DNA of 27,583 nt from Saprospiraceae bacterium UBA2365 (GCA_002344345.1 DDTL01000171.1:1-27583), one strand, 5' to 3'. Shown: positions 1 through 9,386, numbered from the stretch's first letter. Notes: a model not told the origin generated them from the letters alone. Translations and numbers: made by a program.

Positions 1-714
1 ATATAAAATAGTTAGAATAAGAAAATTTCGATAGAAATCGTTTCTTAAAAAAAATTAAAAAATTTTTTTACTTTTTTTTCAATAATGCTCAATTTTATCT
101 CATTTCACCTAAAATTCCGTGATTTAGTTGTTGCCCTCCAAAAAATGAAGACTTTAGAATTTTCAATTCAGGAAGAAAAATATGGCTAAAATCATGGAGA
201 AAATGCAATGTTGTTACAGTTTGAATTCTGTGATATTTTGATTAGCATTTCACCCCCGTTTTTGTTAAATGGAATGAATAATTCAGAAGAATATTTTGGA
301 TGTGATAGAGATGATTCCGGATATTCCAATTATTTTTTTTGGATGTGGGGTGATTTTGAACTTGAAACCAGACGTAAGATTGAGTCTGCCCCGAAAAGTC
401 CAATTTGTTGATTTCATTCGTTTATTACCCCAACCTACTGACGTCAAAGATCAGCACAAGACTAAAAGAATACGATTGAAAACCAACAAATTAAAAGTCT
501 CCTTTTAGTGGGATTCAGGGGGCGAAGACTTTTCGGAGAAGACTCAAGATTTGCTATTTCACCAAAAAACAAGCAGATTCCGGTTAAAGAATTGATCAAT
601 CAGTGATTCACACCATTGTTCAACTTGATGAAATGTCCGGTTAATATGAAAGTCGTTTCCTGGAAATACCCAAATTACCATAGGGCAATCATCATTACAA
701 TATTGGCAAACATT
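1..714. other. AT-rich region without a supported gene
   Basis: Very AT-rich at its left end, with long A and T runs around positions 45-80. The only open frames (around 208-411 and 296-508, plus strand) overlap each other in different frames, have no recognisable motif and an unnatural composition, so I do not call them genes. No repeat, tRNA or terminator was recognised. It is downstream of the minus-strand lipoprotein gene and may include the 3' flank of a gene outside the window. Confidence 0.5.
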
Positions 715-1320
715 TTATTGTAATGTACCGACAGGTCTTCTGAGATCAAACCTGTACTCAAACCTTCTTTCTTTTCCTCGATCCAGCCGATAAGAGAACC
801 AGCTCAAATCTTCAGCTAAAGAAATGATCCAGACATTTGCTGAAGCGCCTTCCATAATTTTCCCGGTATAATCATCCGCAGGAAAATATTGTATAAAGGA
901 CGTGCCCTGATCTGTTGCGTTACCGCCATACATCGATCCCGGCAATAATTCCCCGGTAGAATCTATATGTTCATGCATCAATTTCAATCGTCCATTATCT
1001 GCAGCCATGATCAAAGTGATCGGTTGATTTTCATCTATATGCAATTCTATTTTGAGTTCATCGGGCTTGCAGGATTTAAACAAAATGCTCAGTTTTTTAG
1101 CATACAAACTTCCTGAATGCAGGCTCCTGAAATGTTCTTCTCCTGCATATTTCTTTCCGCAAAATGCTGACAATTGTTGGATAAAATCCTGCTGAGACTT
1201 GTTATTAAAAACAACCTGCTCCTTGGATATCAGCTCATTATCCTGCTTCTTATTGTTGTTTTCTCCACAGGAAAACATCATCAAACTGATCATCATCAAA
1301 AAAAAGAAATATGTTTTCAT
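715..1320 (-). CDS. Hypothetical lipoprotein (201 aa)
   Basis: The N-terminus is a textbook lipoprotein signal: Met-Lys, a hydrophobic stretch rich in Phe, Met and Leu, then a lipobox ending MMFSC at about residue 18, followed by a polar, Asn/Lys-rich linker. The mature protein should be lipid-anchored in the envelope. The rest (about residues 45-200) is a soluble domain with an FCGK segment near residue 54 and many alternating beta-like stretches. I do not recognise a named family and propose no function. The gene is preceded by the ppdK terminator and by its own TAnnTTTG element, so it is probably transcribed separately from ppdK. The ATG start is supported by the signal peptide beginning right there. 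Confidence 0.75.
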   Translation of the reverse strand: MKTYFFFLMMISLMMFSCGENNNKKQDNELISKEQVVFNNKSQQDFIQQLSAFCGKKYAGEEHFRSLHSGSLYAKKLSILFKSCKPDELKIELHIDENQPITLIMAADNGRLKLMHEHIDSTGELLPGSMYGGNATDQGTSFIQYFPADDYTGKIMEGASANVWIISLAEDLSWFSYRLDRGKERRFEYRFDLRRPVGTLQ

Positions 1321-1337
1321 GACCTATATTTATTATG

Positions 1338-1345
1338 CAAAAATA
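1338..1345 (-). promoter_or_regulatory. Putative -7 box (TATTTTTG) for the lipoprotein gene
   Basis: Read on the minus strand the site is TATTTTTG, a match to the Bacteroidota sigma-ABfr -7 consensus TAnnTTTG, 18 bp before the ATG. It lies between the upstream ppdK terminator and the lipoprotein start. I could not find a convincing -33 TTG at the usual spacing, and matches to this motif are common in AT-rich DNA. Confidence 0.3.
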
Positions 1346-1395
1346 ACATATCTCATAATGAGTTTGATCTTAAAAGTCAACTTTTGCTGTAGAAT

Positions 1396-1425
1396 AAAAA
1401 AACAGCCCGCCATCGACGGGCTGTT
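1396..1425 (-). terminator. Rho-independent terminator of ppdK
   Basis: A perfect 9-bp stem (AACAGCCCG at 1401-1409 pairing with CGGGCTGTT at 1417-1425) with a 7-nt loop. On the minus strand it is followed by a run of T residues (the A run at 1396-1402 on the plus strand). It lies about 30 bp after the ppdK stop codon. Confidence 0.9.
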
Positions 1426-1454
1426 CATCAATTGAGTTATATTAACAACTAATA

Positions 1455-4169
1455 TTAACCTCTTAAAGCTGCCTGTGCGGCTGCCAGCCTGGCAATCGGC
1501 ACCCTGAAAGGTGAGCAACTCACATAGTTCAGTCCTGCCCTGTGACAGAATTCCACAGAACTTGGTTCGCCTCCATGCTCCCCGCAAATACCCAATTTGA
1601 TATTAGGTCTTGTTTGCTTACCTTTTTTGCAGGCCATTTCAACCAGTTGACCAACGCCTTCCTGATCCAATACTTCAAAAGGATCATTTTTCAGGATACC
1701 TTTTTGAAGGTAAACCGGCAGGAATTTGCCTGCGTCGTCCCTGGAGTATCCGAAAGTCATTTGGGTCAGGTCATTGGTTCCGAATGAGAAAAATTCAGCA
1801 GACTGAGCGATTTTTTCTGCGATCAAAGCTGCTCTTGGAATCTCGATCATGGTACCAACCATGAATCCGATTTCTTCTCCTCTTTCCTCAAAAACTTTTG
1901 TAATGGTATCTCTGACAATGCTTTCCTGCATTTTCATTTCTTCCAGTGTACCTGTCAGCGGGATCATGATCTCGGGCATTGCAGTCACTCCTTTTTTCTT
2001 CAGATTCAATGCAGCCTCTATGATCGCCCTTGTTTGCATTTCAGTGATCTCCGGATATGTATTTCCCAAACGGCAACCTCTGTGTCCCAACATCGGGTTG
2101 AATTCTGACAGATCTTCTACTTTATGTTTGATCACGCTCACTTCAACTCCCATCACTTCAGCCATTTCCTGCTGGCCTTTATCATCATGAGGCACAAACT
2201 CGTGCAATGGTGGATCGAGCAATCTTACAGTTACCGGCAGATCATGCATCGCTTCGAAAATTCCTTCAAAGTCTGTGCGTTGCATAGGCAACAATTTATC
2301 CAATGCTTTTCTTCTTCCGGCTTCATCTTTCGCCAGGATCATTTCTCTCATGGCAATGATCTTTTCACCTTCGAAGAACATGTGTTCAGTTCTGCACAAA
2401 CCTATCCCCTTTGCGCCAAAATTTCTTGCAACACTTGCATCTTTCGGAGTATCTGCATTGGTACGAACATACATGGTAGCATGTTTGTCAGCCATACTCA
2501 TCAATTCAGCAAAATCACCACTCACGGCTGGATCGATCGTTTTGATCTTGTCAGCATAAACATCACCCGTTGATCCGTTCAAAGATATCCAGTCACCTTC
2601 TTTAAAACTGACTCCTCCTGTTACCAGTGTTCTGGCTTTATAATCTATCCTCAGACTACCTGCACCGGATACACAACATTTACCCATACCTCTTGCCACT
2701 ACAGCCGCGTGGGAAGTCATACCTCCTTTTGCTGTCAGGATACCATTGGCAGCATCCATACCGGCAAGGTCTTCAGGTGAAGTCTCCATTCTCACCAAAA
2801 TGACATCTTCTCCATTTGCTTTCCAGGATGTTGCATCATCAGCGAAAAATACGATCCTTCCTGTTGCTGCTCCCGGAGAAGCAGGTAAACCGTTGGCAAC
2901 TACTTTTGCACTTTTGATCGCACTTTTGTCAAAAACAGGGTGCAAAAGTTCATCCAGTTTCTCCGGTGTTTGCCTCAATAAAGCTTCTTTTTCATCGATC
3001 AGGCCTTCTTTTACCATATCGATCGCGATCTTGATCATGGCAGCACCTGTTCTTTTGCCTACACGGGTTTGCAACATCCAGAGTTTGCCTTCCTGAATCG
3101 TAAATTCAATATCCTGCATATCTCTGTAATGGAGTTCAAGATTTCTCTGGATCTCATTCAATTCTCTGTATTGCTCAGGCATCACTTCCTCCAGAGAAGG
3201 GTAATTGGCTTTTCTGTCTTCTTCTGAAACCTGTGCCAATACTGCCCATCTGAGTGACCCTTCTTTTGTGATCTGCTGTGGTGTTCTGACACCTGCCACG
3301 ACATCCTCTCCCTGTGCATTGACCAGGTATTCACCATTGAATAAGTTTTCACCTGTCGCTGCATCTCTTGTAAATGCAACACCTGTTGCACTGGTTTCAC
3401 CCATATTGCCATATACCATTGCCTGAACATTCACTGCTGTTCCCCAATCTGCAGGTATTTTATTCATCTTCCTGTAATATACCGCTCTCGGAGTATTCCA
3501 ACTGTTGAAAACAGCGATGACGCCACCCCACAATTGTTCCCAGGGATCATCCGGGAAATCTTTACCGGTTTTGGCTTTTACTGCATTCTTGAATCTTTCA
3601 ACCAAAAGCTTCAGGTCCTCCACAGAAAACTCCGTATCCAGTTTAATGCCTCTTTCTTCTTTCAAATGCTCCATGATCTCTTCAAATGGATCGATGTCTT
3701 CTTTGGATGCAGGTTCCATCCCTAAAACAACGTCACCGTACATCTGCACAAATCTTCTGTATGAATCCCATGCAAACCTTGGATTATTGGTTTTTTTGAT
3801 CAATCCCTCCACCGCTGCAGGATTCAATCCAAGATTCAAAACTGTATTCATCATACCAGGCATGGAAGCCCTCGCTCCTGATCTTACAGACAGCAACAAT
3901 GGGTTTTCATTATCACCATATTTTGAACCCATGATCTCCTCTACATATTTCACAGCTGCCTCAACTTCATCTTTCAGCCTTTTCACGGTTTCATCCTTGC
4001 CAACTTCATTGTATTCAGTACAAACCTCTGTAGTAATGGTGAATCCCGGGGGAACAGGAATCCCAACTAAATTCATTTCAGCCAGATTGGCTCCTTTTCC
4101 TCCCAGTAAATTTTTCATACTGGCATCACCTTCGGCTTGTTTATTGCCGAATGTATAAACTCTCTTCAT
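1455..4169 (-). CDS. ppdK: Pyruvate, phosphate dikinase
   Basis: Cytosolic enzyme interconverting pyruvate + ATP + Pi and phosphoenolpyruvate + AMP + PPi, in glycolysis/gluconeogenesis. At 904 aa it is full length (the family is usually about 870-900). The order of domains is complete: an N-terminal ATP-grasp nucleotide-binding part beginning near the motif GGKGANLAEM (residues about 23-32); the central swivelling phosphohistidine domain with GGMTSHAAVVARG, whose catalytic His is codon 487; and a C-terminal PEP/pyruvate TIM barrel containing GTNDLTQMTFGYSRDD and a CGEHGG segment with the catalytic Cys. It ends in the usual SPFRVPIARLAAAQAAL-type tail. The gene is monocistronic: a terminator follows it and more than 700 bp without a gene precede it. 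Confidence 0.97.
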   Translation of the reverse strand: MKRVYTFGNKQAEGDASMKNLLGGKGANLAEMNLVGIPVPPGFTITTEVCTEYNEVGKDETVKRLKDEVEAAVKYVEEIMGSKYGDNENPLLLSVRSGARASMPGMMNTVLNLGLNPAAVEGLIKKTNNPRFAWDSYRRFVQMYGDVVLGMEPASKEDIDPFEEIMEHLKEERGIKLDTEFSVEDLKLLVERFKNAVKAKTGKDFPDDPWEQLWGGVIAVFNSWNTPRAVYYRKMNKIPADWGTAVNVQAMVYGNMGETSATGVAFTRDAATGENLFNGEYLVNAQGEDVVAGVRTPQQITKEGSLRWAVLAQVSEEDRKANYPSLEEVMPEQYRELNEIQRNLELHYRDMQDIEFTIQEGKLWMLQTRVGKRTGAAMIKIAIDMVKEGLIDEKEALLRQTPEKLDELLHPVFDKSAIKSAKVVANGLPASPGAATGRIVFFADDATSWKANGEDVILVRMETSPEDLAGMDAANGILTAKGGMTSHAAVVARGMGKCCVSGAGSLRIDYKARTLVTGGVSFKEGDWISLNGSTGDVYADKIKTIDPAVSGDFAELMSMADKHATMYVRTNADTPKDASVARNFGAKGIGLCRTEHMFFEGEKIIAMREMILAKDEAGRRKALDKLLPMQRTDFEGIFEAMHDLPVTVRLLDPPLHEFVPHDDKGQQEMAEVMGVEVSVIKHKVEDLSEFNPMLGHRGCRLGNTYPEITEMQTRAIIEAALNLKKKGVTAMPEIMIPLTGTLEEMKMQESIVRDTITKVFEERGEEIGFMVGTMIEIPRAALIAEKIAQSAEFFSFGTNDLTQMTFGYSRDDAGKFLPVYLQKGILKNDPFEVLDQEGVGQLVEMACKKGKQTRPNIKLGICGEHGGEPSSVEFCHRAGLNYVSCSPFRVPIARLAAAQAALRG

Positions 4170-4331
4170 GTGTCAATTTTTTTTAGTTTATAATAGCAGC
4201 TATGTCATTTCGGATAGGCATTTTCTGAATTTTACTTTTGAAAAACACCCCACAGCTATTTGATTCCTTCCACCTTTCGAGTCTTTGCTTGCTTAGTGTA
4301 CTATTTACGCTATGCCTTTTAAAAAGACCTG

Positions 4332-4339
4332 CAAATATA
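4332..4339 (-). promoter_or_regulatory. Putative -7 box (TATATTTG) upstream of ppdK
   Basis: The minus strand reads TATATTTG, a full match to TAnnTTTG, about 160 bp upstream of the ppdK ATG. If used, it would give a leader of roughly 150 nt. No clean -33 TTG is visible at the expected distance, so this is a motif match only. Confidence 0.28.
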
Positions 4340-4558
4340 AGTCGATTCTTAGCTTTCACATAGTTCTGAATCAAAAACTATCCGCTGTTCAACAGAAAAT
4401 ACGAAGAATTGACATTAATTTTATATGCTCAAATGATTTCCCGGCTTATTCCTTGCCAATTCATTTATGCAATTCCGGAAATAATTCTTCAAATACAAAC
4501 TTATTTTCGTTTCAATCTGCTCAAAATTGTTATCATGTAATTTGTTTGATTATCACCA

Positions 4559-4608
4559 GTGTCCGACAAAAATTACAAAATTCTATCCTATTAAATTTTG
4601 TCAGACAC
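4559..4608. repeat. Imperfect 16-bp inverted repeat
   Basis: The arms GTGTCCGACAAAAATT (4559-4574) and AAATTTTGTCAGACAC (4593-4608) pair at 14 of 16 positions around an 18-nt spacer. There is no U tract on either strand, so it is not a standard terminator. It could be an operator, a small palindromic repeat or the fused ends of a decayed element. Nothing in the window shares the arms. Confidence 0.5.
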
Positions 4609-4927
4609 CAGCGTTTGAGTACATTTACATATAGGGTCAACGATAAATCATTGCTTGGGTTCATTGTCCCAAAACAGTTGATTCTGGAATGAACAATCAC
4701 AAGCCATTCAAAGTTATACCAATGAAAAAAGATTAAAATGGATTTTTTGTTCAATCCTTCAATCAAACTTATTGTTTCTTGTCTTGATTTTGCCGGAATT
4801 TTACGGTTCTTACTAATCCCCGGAATAAACTGAATATCCATTGTTGATTTAGTGAAACAATCCAAAAAAACCAGCAATTTGATTAAAAAAAACTAAGTTG
4901 AATTTATTATTTGCCTAAATTGATACA

Positions 4928-5308
4928 ATGATATTTATACAAACATCGTTGATATTTTATAATCAGGAATCGAATCCACAGGTTTTACAACATCTTAGCA
5001 GTGAGGAATTTAAACAATTCATTCAAACCGGACAAGGCATATTAATCGATGTCAGAACGGCTCCCGAATATTTGCAGGCACATATTGACGGGTCTCATCT
5101 GATAGATTTTTACGCTACAGGTTTTACCGAAAAACTCTCTCAGTTGAATCCGGACCAAACGATTCTGATCTACTGCAGAACCGGTCACAGAAGTCGTATC
5201 ACAGGAGAGTTTTTGATCAAAAACGGTTTTAAATCCGTCATCAACCTCAAAAATGGCATCGTTGAATGGTACAGCAAAGGTTTTCCATTGGAATTCGATG
5301 CTATTTAA
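4928..5308 (+). CDS. Single-domain rhodanese-like sulfurtransferase
   Basis: A 126-aa protein consisting of one rhodanese fold. It carries the conserved LIDVRTAPEYLQAHIDGSHLI segment split over residues 39-59 and an active-site loop CRTGHRS with the catalytic Cys at residue 83, followed by the helix and the INLKNGIVEW segment that closes the fold. The intact Cys predicts persulfide-carrying sulfur transfer, but the substrate cannot be read from the sequence. There is no signal peptide, so it is probably cytosolic. It is a lone plus-strand gene converging on the M3 peptidase gene, with which it shares a bidirectional hairpin terminator. Confidence 0.9.
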   Translation: MIFIQTSLIFYNQESNPQVLQHLSSEEFKQFIQTGQGILIDVRTAPEYLQAHIDGSHLIDFYATGFTEKLSQLNPDQTILIYCRTGHRSRITGEFLIKNGFKSVINLKNGIVEWYSKGFPLEFDAI

Positions 5309-5310
5309 AC

Positions 5311-5337
5311 AAAAAAACCGCTGCAAGAGCGGTTTTT
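5311..5337. terminator. Bidirectional terminator between rhodanese and M3 peptidase genes
   Basis: A hairpin with arms ACCGCT (5317-5322) and AGCGGT (5328-5333) is flanked by seven A residues on the left and five T residues on the right. It can therefore stop transcription from the rhodanese gene (plus) and from the peptidase gene (minus), whose stop codons are 2 and 5 bp away. Confidence 0.85.
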
Positions 5338-5342
5338 ATTAA

Positions 5343-7448
5343 TTATTTCAATCCACTTTGAATTAAAAAAGCATCAATATCCGGTTCTTTACCCCGGAAA
5401 TTCTTATAAGCGTCCATACCTTCCCAATAAGCATTGCCTCCAAGAATATACTTTCTGAATTTGGCGGACAGCTCCTGATTGAACAGGTCTCCGGACTCTT
5501 TAAAGGCTGAAAATGCATCTGCATCCAAGACCCCGGCCCAACGGTAAACATAATAACCTGCTGCATATCCGCCACCAAAAATATGAGAAAAATTGGTCGT
5601 TAGATATCTGGGTACGATCTGGTCGATCATGCTGATCCTATCCATCACTTCTTTCTCAAATTTGTTAACATCCATGGTGAATTCAAAAGGATAAGTATGC
5701 CACTCCAAATCTAAGATAGCCGCAGCAATATATTCCACATTATCAAATCCGGCATTAAAATGCCTGGCATTCAAAAGCTTTTGAACTAAATCATCGGGTA
5801 TTACTTCACCGGTTCGATAGTGTTTTGCATATTCCTTCAACAATTCAGGCTCTCCTGCCCAATTTTCCATTACCTGAGATGGCAATTCCACAAAATCCCT
5901 CGGAACTGACCTGGCAGTTCGGTGATAATGTCCTTCAGCGAAGAAATTGTGCAATGCATGGCCAAATTCATGAAAATAAGTTCGGGTCTCATCCCAGCTC
6001 AGCAAAGCTGGTTTGTCACCCACGGGACGCGTAAAATTCATCACAATGGTCACAATGGGCAAAACCTTGTTGCCTTTTTCGTCATAATATCCGCTTCTGT
6101 AGGTTCCGCACCATGCACCGCTGCGTTTTCCCGGCCGCGGGTGTGCATCGATATACAATATTCCCAGACTGCTGCCATCGCGGTCGATCAATTCAAATGT
6201 TTCCACTTCTTCATGGTAAGCAGGCACATCCGGTCTTTCTATGAACTGTAGGCCGTATAATTTACCTGAAAGGGCAAAAATCCCCTTGCGCACATTATCC
6301 AGGGTAAAATATGGCTTGATCTCTTCTTCATCCATATTGTACTTTGCGAGACGGATCTTCTCGGCATAATACCACCAGTCCCAGGATTCCAGTTCAAAAT
6401 CACCTCCTTCCATCCTGATGATCTCTTGCATTTCATTGCGCTCTTCAGTTGCTCTTTCCAAAGCAGGAGCCCAGATCCTGTAGAGAAAATCGTAGACATT
6501 TTGGGTGGATTTGGCCATATTATCAGATATTGCATAATCTGCATAATCTTCAAAACCAAGCAATTGAGCCATTTTCCGTCTCAGTTCCATCAATTCCAGG
6601 AAGAGCTTTTTATTATCGTTTTCATTGTCATTATTTCCCCTGTTGATGTAGGCTCTGTACAGTTTTTCCCTGAGATCGCGGCGTTCGGAAAACTGCAGAA
6701 ATGGTATCCAGCTTGGTTTTGCCAGTGTGAACACCCATTTGCCTTCATGTCCGGCTTTCTTTGCCTCTTGTGCAGCGGCATGAATGATGTCGTCCGGAAG
6801 TCCGGCAAGGTCTTCCCTGTTTTCCAGGATAAGTTTAAAGCCGTTGTTCTCCGCCAGCAGGTTTTGGTTGAGGTTCAGGGAGATCATGGACATTCGTTCA
6901 TTGAGTGCCTGCAATTCTACACGTTGTGCCTCCGGCAAAGCAGCGCCATTACGGGCAAAGTCATCGTAAACCTTTTCCACAACGCGCATTTGCTCATTGT
7001 TCAGCTTCAAATCCATGCGATTGTCATAAACCGATTTGATCCTGTTGAAAAGGTCCTGGTTGAACCGTATTTTGTTGTTGTGAGCAGACATCAGAGGCGT
7101 CAGTTCACGGGCAATGGATTGCATTTTAGGATTGGTGTTTGCCCCGTTCAAACCATAGAAAACAGGACTGATGCGGGACAGCATTTTGCCGGATTTGTCA
7201 TAAGCCAAAATAGTGTTTTCAAAATCAGGTTTTGCGGGATTCCTTGTGATCGCATCGATCTCAGCCTCTTTTTGTTTCATCCCTTCCTGAAAAGCAGGCA
7301 AATAATGAACTTCGTTTATTTCGTTGAAGGGCGGGACGCCAAAAGGTGTGCCAAACTCAGCAAGCAAAGGATTATTCTGACCAAAAGACATCTTAGCCTG
7401 AACCAACGTCATTAATATCATACTTAACATAAATGTTTTATTGATCAT
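5343..7448 (-). CDS. dcp: M3-family zinc metallopeptidase (Dcp-like), exported
   Basis: A 701-aa protein of the thimet oligopeptidase/peptidyl-dipeptidase family. The zinc site HEFGH (H493, E494, H497) lies in the motif YFHEFGHALHNFF, with the third ligand expected in the following ENWAGEPE segment. The substrate-side segment with MNFTRP and the C-terminal FGGGYAAGYYVYRWAGVLDAD block (split here over about residues 623-645) are also present, and the length matches the family. An N-terminal hydrophobic stretch ending near FGQ (about residue 24) looks like a signal peptide, so it is probably periplasmic and degrades oligopeptides. Dcp-type dipeptide release is the usual activity, but M3 subfamilies cannot be told apart by eye. 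The ATG start is confirmed by the signal peptide. Confidence 0.92.
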   Translation of the reverse strand: MINKTFMLSMILMTLVQAKMSFGQNNPLLAEFGTPFGVPPFNEINEVHYLPAFQEGMKQKEAEIDAITRNPAKPDFENTILAYDKSGKMLSRISPVFYGLNGANTNPKMQSIARELTPLMSAHNNKIRFNQDLFNRIKSVYDNRMDLKLNNEQMRVVEKVYDDFARNGAALPEAQRVELQALNERMSMISLNLNQNLLAENNGFKLILENREDLAGLPDDIIHAAAQEAKKAGHEGKWVFTLAKPSWIPFLQFSERRDLREKLYRAYINRGNNDNENDNKKLFLELMELRRKMAQLLGFEDYADYAISDNMAKSTQNVYDFLYRIWAPALERATEERNEMQEIIRMEGGDFELESWDWWYYAEKIRLAKYNMDEEEIKPYFTLDNVRKGIFALSGKLYGLQFIERPDVPAYHEEVETFELIDRDGSSLGILYIDAHPRPGKRSGAWCGTYRSGYYDEKGNKVLPIVTIVMNFTRPVGDKPALLSWDETRTYFHEFGHALHNFFAEGHYHRTARSVPRDFVELPSQVMENWAGEPELLKEYAKHYRTGEVIPDDLVQKLLNARHFNAGFDNVEYIAAAILDLEWHTYPFEFTMDVNKFEKEVMDRISMIDQIVPRYLTTNFSHIFGGGYAAGYYVYRWAGVLDADAFSAFKESGDLFNQELSAKFRKYILGGNAYWEGMDAYKNFRGKEPDIDAFLIQSGLK

Positions 7449-7555
7449 AATAGGTTAAAATTTAAATGATTAAACGAATCAGAACCTGTTTTGTTTGTGT
7501 TGTTTGAAATGTATGAAATGCCGGAAATCATGATATTCATCTTCAGGATTCATAT

Positions 7556-7597
7556 CCGGTCACCGATCACTGATCACAATTTACTGTTTACAGAGAA
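7556..7597. repeat. Degenerate heptamer array abutting the aspS stop codon
   Basis: Six 7-bp units in register (CCGGTCA, CCGATCA, CTGATCA, CAATTTA, CTGTTTA, CAGAGAA) end exactly at the base before the aspS stop codon. The units are decayed copies of the CTGATCA unit of the long array downstream of the MATE gene. Confidence 0.55.
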
Positions 7598-9358
7598 TCA
7601 TCCTTTCAATCTCAAATGCAATTCATCCAACTGAGCATCATCAATCTTTGAAGGAGCATCGATCATCACATCCCTGCCCTGATTGTTTTTCGGGAAGGCG
7701 ATGAAATCACGAATGGACGTCTGGTTGTTCATCACTGCACAAAGCCGGTCAAAACCAAAGGCAATGCCTCCATGAGGAGGCGCTCCAAACTCAAAGGCAC
7801 CCATCAAAAAGCCGAATTGTTCCTGTGCCTCTTCCTTCGTAAATCCAAGCAAATCAAAGTTTTTGGATTGCAGATCACGATCATGTATCCTGATCGAACC
7901 ACCTCCGATCTCATTTCCGTTGATCACCAGGTCATAAGCGTCCGCCTTCAGACGTTTCAGGGTTTCAAAATCACCGGATTTCATCTGATCCACATATTCC
8001 TTTTTCGGAGAAGTGAACGGATGATGCATCGCAAAAAAGCGCTGTGCTTCTTCATCCCATTCCAGCAGAGGAAAATCAAGTACCCAAAGCGGTTTGAACT
8101 CACCCGGCTTCATCAGTCCCATCCTTCTGCCCATTTCCAGGCGGAGTTCGCTCAATTGCTTCCTGGTTTTTTCGGTTTCACCTGCAAGAACAAACAATAC
8201 ATCACCATCCTGAGCGCCAAACCTGGCTTTCCACTCCAGCAAGGCTGCATCGTCAAAGAATTTGCCCACTGAACTTCTGATGGTTCCGTCGTGCTCAAAC
8301 TTGACATAAATGACGCCTTTTGCCCCGATCTGTGGCCTTTGCATCCATTCTGTAAGGGTTTTGATGTCTTTATTGGACATATTGTCTGCCTGGCCCTGAG
8401 CGCAAATACCCACGATGGTTTCGGCTGTATCGAAAACGGAAAAATCCCTTCCTTTGGCTATATCTGTCAGGTAGGTAAACTGCATATCAAAACGGAGGTC
8501 AGGTTTGTCTGAACCGAATTTTTCCAGCGCTTCATCATAGGACATCCTGGGAAAATCACCTAATTCAACATCCAGCAGGGACTTGAACAGGTGTTTGGTG
8601 AGGCCTTCAAAGGTATTCAGAATATCCTCCCTTGTGATAAAAGCCATTTCGCAGTCTATCTGGGTAAATTCCGGTTGCCTGTCTGCTCTCAGATCTTCGT
8701 CCCTGAAGCATTTGACGATCTGGAAATACTTGTCCATACCAGCCACCATGAGCAATTGTTTGAAGGTCTGCGGGCTTTGAGGCAAGGCATAGAACTGCCC
8801 GGGGTTCATCCGGCTGGGCACCACAAAATCCCTTGCACCTTCGGGTGTGCTTTTGATCAGAAAAGGTGTTTCAATCTCAATAAAACCCTGTCCATCAAGG
8901 TATTTCCTCGTTTCAATTCCGCATTTGCTACGGAAAATAATATTTTCCTTCACGGGATCCCTGCGGATATCGAGATAACGGTATTTCATACGGATGTCAT
9001 CACCACCGTCTGATTCATTTTCTATGGTAAACGGTGGCGTTTTGGAAGCATTCAGGATGGTCATTTCGCGGACATCGATCTCTATGTCCCCGGTTGCCCT
9101 GTTGGGATTTTTATTGCTTCTTTCCCTTACAATGCCGGTCACCCTGACAACATATTCTCTGCCGAGTGTCCTGGCGAGTGAACATAGTTCAGGGTTTTCA
9201 TCCATACTGAAAACCAGTTGTGTGATCCCGTACCGATCTCTCAGGTCAACAAAAGTAAGTCCTCCGAAATCCCTTCCGGACTGAACCCATCCGCTCAGTA
9301 CAACTTCTTTACCGGTGTCGCCGATCCTCAATTCGCCATTCGTGTGCGTTCTGTACAT
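7598..9358 (-). CDS. aspS: Aspartyl-tRNA synthetase
   Basis: Class II aminoacyl-tRNA synthetase charging tRNA-Asp, 586 aa, the normal bacterial length. The N-terminal OB-fold anticodon-binding domain contains GWVQSGRDFGGLTFVDLRDR (residues 24-43). The catalytic core shows motif 1 with EIETPFLIKSTPEGARDF, motif 2 with CFRDEDLRADRQPEFTQID, the bacterial insertion (GAD) domain in the middle, and motif 3 with GIAFGFDRL. The Lys-Asn-rich tail is typical. No frameshift. It starts at an ATG followed by the expected YRTHTNGEL segment. The gene stands alone on the minus strand, with repeat arrays on both sides. Confidence 0.97.
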   Translation of the reverse strand: MYRTHTNGELRIGDTGKEVVLSGWVQSGRDFGGLTFVDLRDRYGITQLVFSMDENPELCSLARTLGREYVVRVTGIVRERSNKNPNRATGDIEIDVREMTILNASKTPPFTIENESDGGDDIRMKYRYLDIRRDPVKENIIFRSKCGIETRKYLDGQGFIEIETPFLIKSTPEGARDFVVPSRMNPGQFYALPQSPQTFKQLLMVAGMDKYFQIVKCFRDEDLRADRQPEFTQIDCEMAFITREDILNTFEGLTKHLFKSLLDVELGDFPRMSYDEALEKFGSDKPDLRFDMQFTYLTDIAKGRDFSVFDTAETIVGICAQGQADNMSNKDIKTLTEWMQRPQIGAKGVIYVKFEHDGTIRSSVGKFFDDAALLEWKARFGAQDGDVLFVLAGETEKTRKQLSELRLEMGRRMGLMKPGEFKPLWVLDFPLLEWDEEAQRFFAMHHPFTSPKKEYVDQMKSGDFETLKRLKADAYDLVINGNEIGGGSIRIHDRDLQSKNFDLLGFTKEEAQEQFGFLMGAFEFGAPPHGGIAFGFDRLCAVMNNQTSIRDFIAFPKNNQGRDVMIDAPSKIDDAQLDELHLRLKG

Positions 9359-9378
9359 ATCTTTGAAATTTAAGGATG

Positions 9379-9386
9379 CAAATGTA
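9379..9386 (-). promoter_or_regulatory. Putative -7 box (TACATTTG) for aspS
   Basis: The minus strand reads TACATTTG, matching TAnnTTTG, 20 bp upstream of the aspS ATG. A TTTTGG stretch (plus strand 9402-9407) about 16 bp further upstream could be the -33 region, although the spacing is slightly short. Confidence 0.4.

Larger units (their letters stand above)
4170..4927. other. Intergenic region between ppdK and the rhodanese gene
   Basis: 758 bp upstream of both divergent genes. Two overlapping open frames on opposite strands (about 4312-4692 plus and 4533-4877 minus) show no motif or plausible protein composition and cover the same DNA. I judge them spurious. The one structured item is an inverted repeat at 4559-4608, listed separately. 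Promoters for ppdK and the rhodanese gene must lie here. Confidence 0.5.

Noticed and set aside
208..508. Two short overlapping plus-strand frames near the left edge
   Set aside because: No domain, aromatic-rich odd composition and AT-rich intergenic setting.
3505..4158. A 217-codon open frame antisense to ppdK
   Set aside because: Shadow of the ppdK coding sequence; Ser/Phe/Pro-rich composition with no motif.
4312..4877. Two overlapping open frames on opposite strands in the ppdK-rhodanese gap
   Set aside because: No motifs, Cys/Ile-rich unnatural composition, mutually exclusive, and they run through an inverted repeat.
6426..7415. A 329-codon open frame antisense to the M3 peptidase
   Set aside because: It lies wholly opposite a full-length, motif-complete metallopeptidase and has no recognisable domain of its own.
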